This document shows positions 49,263-61,200 of a DNA stretch of 64,000 nt, piece by piece (position 1 is the stretch's first letter; every line of letters begins with the position of its first letter). Location of the stretch: contig SSNU01000055.1 of assembly GCA_012064415.1 (NCBI GenBank), positions 992,001-1,056,000 on the forward strand, given 5' to 3'. The notes below the pieces were generated by a model. It worked only from the letters and a program-made list of their open reading frames with translations, made no database searches and had not been told where the DNA came from. The stretch comes from Gyrodactylus bullatarudis. Lineage: Eukaryota > Platyhelminthes > Monogenea > Gyrodactylidea > Gyrodactylidae. Position numbers and translations under genes: made by a program.

Positions 49263-51852
49263 ATGGTAGAAATGCTAGAACTAGACCAGGTAATTTCCTC
49301 TTAACTCATTCCCAGATTAAATTTCTGGCCTCAACATCTTTCAGTTGCTTACTAGGATATTTGATGAGAAAATACCTCCAGCAGAATATAAACAACTATC
49401 AAAATCGTCTTTTGTTCACAATAGTCGGAGGAATAATCATCAGTCTCTTTTGTTTCAATATGTAAGAGATCTTAATCATGACTATTTTAGTAAAATATTG
49501 CATATATTTTTCTCAATATCCTTATCCTATATTATTATGAGCACATTCTCTCCAGAAAAGTCTTATTATTTAACGTGTATTTTCTGTTTTTTGCATATGA
49601 CCTTTTGTCATATTTGGAGAATGTACAACAATTATGGAAGTTATGAATTGGATATAACTGGGTAAGTATTTCTTAAAATTAACATACATTTTAGTTCTTT
49701 AATGGTTATCGTCCAACGCTTAACACTTTTGAATGCCAGCCTCTGGGACGGAGACATACTAAATAAGGAAGATAAACGAGAACTCTCAGAAATACGCAAA
49801 GAGTATGCAATTAGAAAAAAGCCTAGCCTCTTAGAGTTTACAGCATATTGTTTAAATTATCAAACAATCGTCATAGGACCTCTAATTCCTTATCATAACT
49901 TTCAAATATTCATGCAAGGTAAAGAGGAAAAACTACTCAGAACCGATAAAGAAAGAGAGCTCTTTGTGAGTGTAGAATGATTTTTCTTTCATTTGGAAAT
50001 TAAAGATAAACCTTTGATCTCTAGCCATGTTTTCCCTAGATTTTCTACGACTAATTTGTCAACATCTTTAGTTAAAACATCGCGAGGAAATTCTCGGCGC
50101 AGAAAAGAGAATAATCGTCCTTCTCAAGAGAACTCTCACGTTTGGATTAATCCATCTCTTCATTGGCTCTCAATTTCCAATTTCCTTTTATACAAGTAAG
50201 TTAAATTCTCTTGATTAATACTAATATTAAATTTTGTTGTTGTTCTTCTTCTTGGCCTAGATTCAATGACCTTAGGCTAAAATGATTGATTGTTCATCTT
50301 TACATTATTATTAGCTTTACCAAAGCCATTACCAAAACTCTAAAATGACGATTATTTGTAAGCCGAGTTCTCTCTCTTTCTGTGTGTGTGTGTATTTATT
50401 CACACATTCATCTCTCATGATATTCCTGTCTTGGGATTATTAGGTGAATATAAATTCATAATTTATATTGTAGATTAAAACATTTTATCCATTTATAATA
50501 ACCAAAAGTTAACCATTCTCAAATTGAGATTGTATTATGCATAGATAATATTTATTTCCTCACTTAGCCACAGAGTTCCAGTCCTATTCCTTTGTTAGGA
50601 AGCTAACCTATCTCTGGTCTACTGCCATATTCATGCGAATGCAATATTACTTTGCATGGAATTTCTGTAAGTAACACACATTCTTCGAAATGAACTCAAG
50701 AGAGTCAGTTGACTAAATTTGCAGAAAATGTAAACATTTATCAAATTTTTGATACAGCTCTCTTCTTACTGAACAATATTTTTTTTTATTTTTATCGATT
50801 TAAAATTACTCAAAAATCTACTTTTTCTTGAATTTTATTGATTAAAACTAATATTTTTCCCCATACTCAAGGCAGTATAGCTTGTCTCATTTCTGGCCTT
50901 GGCTTTAGTGGTTTCTCTCAGGACCTGAAGCCGAAATATGAGATTGTTGAATGCTTCATCTTTAAGTCTGTCGAGGTAAGTCAACTATGAATATTTAATT
51001 CAGAAATAACCACACTGGAATTCTACATACATTTCCCTATTACAATAATCAAAATTAGTGTTTATGGGAAGATTCCCTTTATCTATACATTCTATCTATC
51101 TATGTACAGTGGGAATGGAGTAGAGTGAATAATTTATGTATTGATTTCTTTCCAATTTCAGTTTCCAAGTAGTCTAAAGGAGATTATTGACAACTGGAAT
51201 ATACCGACTCTCAAATGGCTTCGAATCGTCGTCTTTGAACGTTCTCCCAAGGCATATGCTACCTTTCTAGTTTTCTTTGTCTCCATATTCTGGCATGGTT
51301 ATTATCCAAGTTACTTTGTATTCTTCCTTTCTTCAGCATGGCTATCAGCTGTCGGCCGTCTATTCAGGAAGAAATTACGACCAGTAATTTTCCAGAGATT
51401 CACCAACTCTTATCCACCGACTTTTCCTACTTCAGAGAATTGGATCGATCGCACCACATTATATGCTAAACTATCAAAAAACAAAATTTTCAACAGCATT
51501 TTTTGTGATACCTCACTTGAGCTAGAAAATAGTGAGAATAAGGTTGATATTGAAGCGAAGGACCAACTGAATCCTGGATATAATACATTCTGTATGATCT
51601 ATGATATAATAACATTCATTGCTTCATTCACATCAATAAATTATCTCGCAATTTCATTTGTTCTGCTAACCTCAAGGGATTCTTATCTAGCTTGGAGGTA
51701 AGTTGAACTGGGTATTTAATATTATATAGACTCAAAACTAATATTTTTTCTTGATTAGAAATCTCTTCTTCTTTGTTCACATCATCGGCCTTGTTATCCA
51801 CATTGGTTTACTCAATTACAAGCCTCCTCAGAAGATTGGCAAAGAGTTATGA
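49263..51852 (+). CDS. Membrane-bound O-acyltransferase (lysophospholipid acyltransferase, MBOAT1/2-like)
   Basis: Eight exons (49263-49289, 49345-49661, 49695-49965, 50072-50195, 50568-50666, 50872-50975, 51162-51697, 51759-51852) total 1572 nt, 523 residues, a usual MBOAT length. Family landmarks are SLLEFTAYCLNYQTIVIGPLIPY, YYFAWNF, the catalytic Asn region NWNIPTLKWLR and the catalytic His in FWHGYYPSYF. About ten hydrophobic segments are spread along the chain, and the last residues are basic (NYKPPQKIGKEL). It is an ER multi-pass enzyme that reacylates lysophospholipids with acyl-CoA (Lands cycle). Headgroup preference cannot be read from sequence. Intron 2 is 33 nt. AATAAA at 51952-51957 follows the TGA at 51850. 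Confidence 0.92.
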
Positions 51853-52269
51853 GAACCTATTTTCAGTTATTATAAATCAATAATTTCAAATATACATTAA
51901 ATAATTCCATTCCAATATTCACTTTTTTATGAATTGATATTGACTGACTAAAATAAAATGCTTGCGAAATAATCAGTCTTAAGATTGGTGAAAATAAGCT
52001 ATTGATTATTATCGTATTTTGCTACTCAATTCTTGAAATTCATTCATGATTGAAATCTATTGAATGTGAGATAAGAAAAGTTATAATTTTAGTTTCATTG
52101 ATTATTCAGAAAAGTGTGATTAAAATTGAGTATTTGGTTCAGAAATTTAAAATACCACCAGGTATTGTAATTAAACCATTCAATCTACTAACTTTTTCCT
52201 TTGTTAAAAGTGTCAAAGATATGGCCAACCTTTAAAACTATGTAAAAATTTCCTTACAAATGTAAAACC
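51853..52269. other. MBOAT-Abl intergenic interval
   Basis: 417 bp containing the MBOAT 3' UTR and the 5' region of the Abl transcript. No TATA box or other gene was evident. Confidence 0.5.
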
Positions 52270-55200
52270 ATGGGAGCTAATCAAGTTAAAAACGGAAGTA
52301 ACAAAAATAATCTCCAAAAATTTCTCAACAATACTCCGAATAACCTCAAAGAAGGTAGTTTTTAACTGATTCTGTTGTCTACTCTTCATCACTTATATTT
52401 CTTTTTTAATTCAACAGACGGTAAAAGTCTCAAAGTGAACCGTGATGAAAGAAAAATCCCCAGTATTGATAATTTAGCCAATTTAATGATTGTTCTATAT
52501 GATTTTTCTGCCTCGACAGACAATCAATTAACTATTAAAAGAAGTATGGAATTAATTCAGTCTTTTTTTCATCGTGTAATTATTTATTTTGCAATCTTTA
52601 GATCAATTGGTTATACTGTTGGGATATAATCCGCATAAAGATTGGTCAGAAGTGGAAATACTCCCATCTCATGAACAATATTTTCTTCAATCCACAGAAT
52701 CCGGATCTAACAAATCGAATAAAAACATTCCCAAGAGGGGATGGGTTCCTACTTCGTATTTAACACAGGCCCCAGCTAATTTATTTGGAGATGGTTAGTA
52801 ATCCCTTTAATCCTTGAATAGCCTACCGATTTGTTTTATCGTCTCAAAATTTAGTTAGCTCATGTAGTAATTACTTGAATTGTGTTCTATAGTCTCATTT
52901 GACATAAGCATAGGATGAAATTGACATCAATTGACTAGTAGTAAACAGCTAATCTGGATGTGAATTTGTACTTTTCATCTAATATTTTTTAAAGGCGTAG
53001 TAATCCATGTATTTAGTTATTGTTGCTACAAACTAATAATTCTCCATCTTACTTCTCAGATTTCCAAAGTAACAACTTTGGAAGTTCCAATTGTCTCATT
53101 AATGAAGCTTCCAATCAACCTCCAATCCCTAACAATCTAATGAGCCAGCCTGTGACAATGTTCTCCAATTCTCAGCCAGCAATCAAAGGTCCTGTCAATA
53201 ATGGCAAAGCAGAAAACATGAAAATACCACCAGCTAATGGATTAACAAAAAACAATTCTTTCTCCATGAGCAATCAAAATCACAACACAACCTCTAATAC
53301 TAACACTAATGGATCAGGTAAGATGAAAACATCAACCAATTCCAACTCTCAAATATATCACGGCTTAATGGGCTATTCATGGTTTCATGGACCCGTCTCT
53401 AGACAGGCTGGTGAACATTTGCTACGCAGTGGAATTACTGGATGTTACCTTGTTCGAGCTTCAGAATCAGCACCTGGCCAACTCTCTGTCACTGTACGAC
53501 ATAGTGGGAGAGTTTATCACTATCGAATAAGTCAAGATAGCCATGGTTTAGTGAGTATTTTTTTGATATTATAATATTTGATCGTTCTTTCGTCTCGAGT
53601 TTAATTCAAAACTTTGTTTAGACTTTTTCATCTTTTTCATCCATCCTTGTTTCATTTGGAAGAAATAAAATATAATCTTCCCTCCCTTAAACCTATGAAA
53701 AAATTATGAATCATCTCCCAATATCAAACACAGCTTATCCTCCTTTACCCATAGTTTTTATATCCAAATTTTGTTCCCCATATATACACACACACACACA
53801 CATACGCATGTATATTTATGTGTCTGACCTTTGATATTTTTTTATTACAAAATTAACATGACACTCACACAGTCCCTCACGATTTGTGTGCACTTCCCAA
53901 ACAATATAATATCTCACTCTTCTGGTTATTATTTGTGATTAACTAAGAGTTTGACAAATTAAAAAAATACCCTCTCTTAATTACGCGTATGATTTTCATT
54001 TCGAGAGAGAAACTATTTGGTCTCTGTTTTTAGTTGAGCTACAGATAATTCCATGAGTAAAAGAGTATTTTATTTCGTGACATACTCAAACAGCTTTTAC
54101 ATGCCAGATTCATGTAAAGAAAATTGTGTACAAAATATTGATTTTAAATCTCAACCCTATTTTTACTCATGTATGATTTTGTTGAAAAGGACACATGAAC
54201 TACTTTAGTGGAATATGCACAAATTTTACATCTACCTATCTACACGAACAGATAATTCACCTTTGGCTCGAGGAGTGACACTAGGTGGAAATGAATAACA
54301 GTTGTTCCCTTCCGTCATGATATTTTAATCTAATGCATATATTACTTTTTCAAAATCACACTTGCTATTATTACAAATATATATTACTGCAATATCACTC
54401 TCAGAGGTGATGTGAATCGACAGAGTCACATACAGTGAGGTCACATTAGAGTTTAAAATTGAAAACATTCCACTCAATTTTCCATCGATTATACAGCCTG
54501 ATAAAAGTATTATAGCAATTCTCCAAACTCAACAACTCCTTCTACACACACATTCATTAATAATTTATTACGCCAAGTATCCTTATTGCTTCCTTTCTCT
54601 ACTTGCAAGGGGTAATAAGAAATATTTCTTTAATACTACATATCAAGTCCAAAAAAAACAACTCTAGTGTGTACTCTCCACATATTCATATATTTCACTC
54701 TTTTTACTCTCCATACTTGGAAATGAATTCAATTTTAATTTCATCTTTAATCATCAAGACTATTGTTTAATTATAAGAGAGACAGAAAAAGAATCAATGT
54801 ACATTTAGCTGGTCAAGTTAATATACATTACTACTAAAATTCGAATTTCTGCTCTCTTTCTTGGAGCAAACTAGCAAATGTATAGTAGCAATTTAAAAAT
54901 TTCTTCTTTTTGCATTTCATTTAATCAATGAGCATTATTACAATTCAAAGTTGAGCATGTGTAATACGGAAAGAATTACTTGAGACCCCAAAAAGAGGTA
55001 GACCCATTCTTTTACTACGAATCATTCATAAAATTTGAATGAATTTTCAGTACTAGTACTACTGTGTAATATGAATGGGAAAGAAAAACTAAAGAAGCAA
55101 ATTATTTTACAATCTGATTAATATTGATTGTAACTTGTATTTAGATTAATTTTGTTTTCTCTACTGTGTATTATATGTAGTAAGAATCCAATAAACTATC

Positions 55201-58200
55201 CAATAAAAACACATGTGATAAACAAGAATCTTTTTGTAATTAGGCTTAGTCATATAATACAATTATAATTACTATTACTCAGTACAGATTACACTCTATG
55301 GATTGTGAAAATTCATAAGAGAGAAAATAAAGATGCAAATATTTACACTTGGGTATTGTGTTAGATGAGGGTAAACTAACTTACCCTACTTGTCTCATTT
55401 ATTGATACATTGCTCAAGTTACTCAGTGTATTTGTTCCTTGAAGATTTAAATGTTTATCACTGTACCAACAGAAATCCTTGATTAATTGCCCATCTCCCT
55501 ACCTTCCACCTATCTGTCTCAAAAGACTTGAGTAGAAACAAATTTCTTCACTCATAGTTTGTTCCTTTCTTCGAACATGTGGATCTATCATAAAAAGAGT
55601 GAAACCTTTTTTTCAATATGTAAATTTATATTTGTTTATTAAATTTATCTGCAATCTGTATACGCTTATACAGAATTCAAATCCCAAATGATCCCCAAAC
55701 ACTTGATGATAAAGTACACTTGGAAAGTTATTACATTTGTATTCTAACATCAACCTAGGATTGTGACATCATCTCTGTTTCATCCATCTGAGCAATCTAA
55801 TAAAAAGTGAATCAAAGCGATTCTAATACTCTCCTTGCTATTTCTTCTACGCTCACTTATATATAAGTTTATATATAATTATTAAATTAAGCTTAAACTA
55901 GCTTATAAATTTTGTTTTTTTTAAAGCTAAATTTTAATTTAGAGTTGAAAACATCAATTCTCGAATTTGAAATGGTTCTTCTCAAATCGTAGCAGATGCC
56001 ATATGGAGCATGTATAAATTTTCATCCTAGTGGTTTTTATAAAATATCATTGTGTTATAATGAAAAAATCAATAATACCATATCCTGTGTGTAATTCTTA
56101 CGTAACTCTTGGATTATGTAATGCTCAGATTCTTTTACTCTTCTCACTTTAGAACAGCAAGTGTTTCTTTTTCTTCTTTTGTGCATAAACATTCTCTCTA
56201 AACGGAATTACTAAATATGGTTTACGATTGATTTTTTATCGTCTTTTAACATGTCACTTTTCTCTCAATATAAAAATTTAATTACAGACTTGACTGGATT
56301 ATCAGTCCAATGTTTAGCTAGTTATTAGTTTCAAAAACATACCCACTTCATGCCCTGTAACAATTACAGCCAAGACAAGAAAAGTCAACAGAAGTTTTTA
56401 ATCCAATTGAAACCCAACCTGTAATTATCACCAAATCAAAAAAATTGTTGACTTAAAAAACGAGAGGCCAAAAGAACAAGATAAAGTTAATGTGCTCCCT
56501 CCTTAGTAAGGCAGTTACTCATAGGGCATATTTCTCAGAAAAATTAGCAAAAATGTTAGTATTTTGAGCAAAATTTTTACAGTATTTAGCAAAAATAATA
56601 TTTGACCAAAATATTTCATCCTTGAGAAAAAAACTCTTTTCACTTTTGAGAGATTCACAAAGTCTTGTTATGATTTCTTCCAAAAAGAAAGAAGAAGTTT
56701 AAGTCTAAGCATTATCTATCGCAGGCTTACGGAAAAGGATTAGCAATAAATGGGCATGGTATATCTTGTAATAGCAAAAAATTATCCAAGTATTAGCAAA
56801 GTTATCTCGACTATCATAAGGCTTAGAAGAGCAAAACCTATAGTGGCTAATTCTCGTATTAAAATTCTATTCATCATATCCAAAATAGCAAAATTAGCAA
56901 ATTTACTGCCCTACTCCTGAGGAATACTTTAGATCCAATTTAGGGGATTTCTTATCTTTCTCATTATTTTATGTATAAATATCAAGTCGGTGTAAGAGTC
57001 TGATGAGAACAGGTGTAATGAAAGGTTCATTATTACTCAATATTCTCCCGTCTTCTATATCCTCTAAGAAATTAAAATTTCTCCTGATAGAGACTGGTTC
57101 AGTCTTCAAATTTATACATGATGTATCACTATTTATATCACTTATATACATTTTACAATATATATTAGAGAAAGTATTTAAATTGGCTGTCATGAGTACA
57201 ATCAGGAAAATTAATCTTTGCAAAACGAGAAATGATTTTTTTAGCATTTTCTAACTCTCCGTACTTTTATATTTAATTTCCCAATTTTTACATGACATTT
57301 TATGTTTTCTCCCTTACACATTGTGTATCTAGTCCAGCTTTTTGATGTGCCTTAAATGCACAATCAATATACAACCAGTGTGTAGACAAACATTGCGAGT
57401 TTGTACATTTTTGATAATGTCAGTTGAAATGCATCTTGTCATGTTAATGATCCTGCGATAGCTAAATCATAAATACATGTTCCCCTATGTGATGATGCAA
57501 GGTTCATCAAGGGAATGTTTATCCTGTTCCCCTTTTTTCCTTGATCTAAATGAAATTATTGCAATCGTTTTTCCAATGTAACAAAAGGTTCAGATCTTGG
57601 ACATGTACGTTGTTTTCTTTTTTTTCAGATAGAAAGTAGATACAATCGTGTAATTAATACTATAAGATGATGATCCACAGTTCATATTTGTTATATGATT
57701 TCTTTCAGTTTTTGTTTACATCAAGTCTCACCCTTGATGAAAAAATCATCTTCTTCTTGTCAGTTATCTAGTTATCATAATTTTTCTTGTTTCTAGTTTT
57801 ACATAACGGACTCACATCGATTCCTAACGGTTTCCCAGCTTATTGAGCACCATTCACATTATGCAGATGGCCTAGTCTGTCCATTGTTGTATCCAGCAGC
57901 CAAGGCCTCGAATGGAGATAATTCATCCATGACAGGAGTGTCCCTGGATGCAAGTCACCAAATGATTTCGTCCGATGGACCCCTCATGATACAACCATCT
58001 TACATTCCTGGCAACATGTCCACAAACGGCAGTGGAAGTAACAGTCAAGCGCATCAATTTGACGGATGGGAAATCGATCGATCTGAGATAATTATGAAGC
58101 ATAAACTCGGCTGGGGTCAATATGGTGATGTGTACGAGGCCCTCTGGCGTAGATATAATACTAGAGTTGCTGTAAAAACTGTCAAAGTGAGTATTTTCCG

Positions 58201-61200
58201 TTGTAAATTTTTGGAAATCTTTTTTGTAAATTTTTGCCTAGTACACTTCGAAAAAATCTAAACATTTGGTAAGAATTTTCTTTTTTATTTCATCGTAGAA
58301 TCATTGACCTTCTAATTACTACTATATAATTAATGATTAATTTTTCTTTAAACAACTCTTTTTCTCATGATGACGCTAATTTGAAAGTAGACACTTTTTG
58401 ATCAAATCCTATTGATGCATTTTCTCTGTTAACTAAACATATCTTTTCATTGATTAATTTCATGTAGCAAGAGGCAAATATCAACATTAACGACTTTCTG
58501 GATGAAGCGAACATCATGAAGAATTTAAGGCACTGTAATCTCGTCCAGTTGTTGGGTGTATGTACTAGGGAACCTCCATTCTACCTCGTAACAGAGTATA
58601 TGCCGTTTGGAAATCTCTTAAACTACCTAAGGAATAAAAACCCTTATGATTTGACACCGCAGGTCCTTCTCTACATGGCTGTTCAAATTGCTTCTGGCAT
58701 GGCATACCTTGAAGAGAACAGTCTCATTCATCGGTAAGTGAGAAAAATAGTCGTTTACAGCTTTAGTCTGTAAAAGTTTATTATTTCTTCGATTACAATT
58801 ATGATGGTTAGCATAAAAAAAGTCTATTGAATTCCATGTTGAATATGGATATTTCATCTCTGTCTAAAAATCCATCATATTGTCTGGAAGTATTTCTCTA
58901 TCTCTCTCAGACAAACTTTCCATTTTTATTATAGCGAATATTATTTTTATTGTTATCTCTCTTCCAACAGAGATTTAGCTGCTCGAAATTGTCTAGTTGG
59001 CGAGAGGAATCTCATCAAAGTGGCAGACTTTGGCTTGGCCAGATATGTTGAAGGCAATCAAACTTATACCGCAAAGAATGGAGCCAAATTCCCGATTAAA
59101 TGGACAGCTCCTGAAGGATTGGCTGCCAACACATTCTCTTCAAAGTGAGATTTCTATTCTGAATATTGATCAATTTAATTGAATAGTTTTTAAATTCAAA
59201 TAATCAATCCTGAGAAGATGCACTTTTGTACAATCTTGTTTATTTTCTAGATCTGATGTCTGGGCATTTGGCGTTGTATTATGGGAGTTGGCCACCTACG
59301 GACAAGCTCCATATCCAGGCCTTCAACTAAATCAGGTCTATGAGTTCCTTGAGAAAGGATATCGCATGGAACGTCCACACGGATGTCCTGAAAAAATTCA
59401 TACAATCATGATCAAATGTGAGTCAGACAAACAGAGAGTGGAATTTAAAAAATTTGATAAAAGGGCAATGTGTGCACCTTGTAGGGAATCAGATCTGTAG
59501 TCATATGGTTCCCAACTGGTTCTCAATTTGCTTAGGTCATCTGACTTTTCGGTGTTATCAAAAATCATCCTAGAAAATATGCTAGCTAGAGATAAAATAT
59601 TACTTTTGTTCTATATTTTTGTTTTTTTATTTTTTAAGTATTTTAGATACTTAATTTATTTGTTATAGGTCACCCTCGTCACCAAAAATACCTATTACTT
59701 TTGTTCTTTATCTTTCTGATATCTAGGCTGGACATGGAACTCTCAACAACGTCCCTCATTCAATGAAATCCTCGTGGAACTGAAACAAATCCAAGATACC
59801 TTCAATATCGAAGCTGGTAAGGTTTATTTATTTTGCCTTTACTAAATTTGCCCAAATTTGCTAATCTCCCTTCTTCATTTTATCAACATACAGAAGTGGC
59901 CAAGGAATTGGGCAAATCTTCAAATGTCCTAATGTTGAATGGGAACAGTGGTCTTGGTCAAGCGCCATTGCAACCAGGTACAAATCCGTCAATGTACCCG
60001 AATATAAACCCAATGGGCGGTACACCACTACCCCCTCAGCCAACAATGTCCCAACAGCAACAGCAACAACAATCCTTGGTGCATTCCATGATGATGCCGA
60101 TGAAGATGATGCCCAACTCTCAGAATCCTCAATTCTTTCCATCTCAGCAACAACATGGCCCTCCTTCTCAACCTGCTCCACTCAATGGTAGTAACAAGAC
60201 ACAGAATTCTCGTAACAGTACTTGCGGATCTACAAACAGTTCCATGATTATGCCCAACAACCTCCAAATGATGCCCGGTGGTCATCATCCAAATCATCTG
60301 AATGGACAAATGATTGGCCAGAATCCCTTCCAGCCAATCGTCCACATGAGGGATAGTTCCAATGTTGTCATGCCTGGTAAGCTTTCTAAAGTTAAAATTT
60401 CCTCATTTTGAATTTTATACAATCTAAATATTTTATAAATTATTCATTTGACAAGACTAAATAATAGGGTAATACAAATTTTACAATTTATTTTGCTATT
60501 TGCTCATTCTATAGAGAAAAAATACTTTTGAATTAAATATTTTAAATTTTGTTCTGATACACAAAATCTCATTTGAAAGTTACGATTTTTAAATATGCGC
60601 CAACAAATCTTTTAATGAATGTTACTACGATAATTGATAAAATTCACGTTTTTGAGCAATCTGTTTGACTTTTCGGAAGGGAATTATTCTAGTAGCTATC
60701 TAGAATCCCTTTACTACATTTCCTCATCTTCTTCTGAAAATTTTAATGCCTTTTAAAGAATTTTGGATATCAGAATGATTAAATTTTTGAATCCAACTTA
60801 TGAAAATCTTCTTTTCTGTGTAAAAGGGTTCAAATTAGCAAATCGCGCGAAAAGTTGTTCGGGGGAAAAAAATATTTTGTATTGCCCTAGTAAATAGTCA
60901 TGCATCACTGAAATCTATATATAGGTGAGTTATTTCCTGCCATTGTGAATATGATGTCATGATGAAAAAATTGATAATTTTGTAAAAATTATAAATTCCC
61001 ATCTTCAGAGCTTCTCTAGTTTCCGAGCTAATATTTCCGAGTTCGTTTTGTAACAATTGTTTCAAATTCATTTTATTTTCAAATTGTAACATTCTTGGTC
61101 CCAATGTATGCATATGAAATACGGGAAACATAAGTTTTGATTAGTGCTACGTTCCTCCCTAAAATAAAGGGATATTCCATTGATATTTTTTATCATACTC

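Noticed and set aside
49993..50199. 68-codon plus-strand frame inside the MBOAT gene
   Set aside because: It does not connect in phase to either neighbour. The exon 50072-50195 in another frame (VLLKRTLTFGLIHLFIG) does, looks like a transmembrane segment, and makes the whole gene divisible by three.
60028..60345. Minus-strand frames opposite the Abl tail exon
   Set aside because: Antisense shadows of the Gln/Met/His-rich Abl coding exon.
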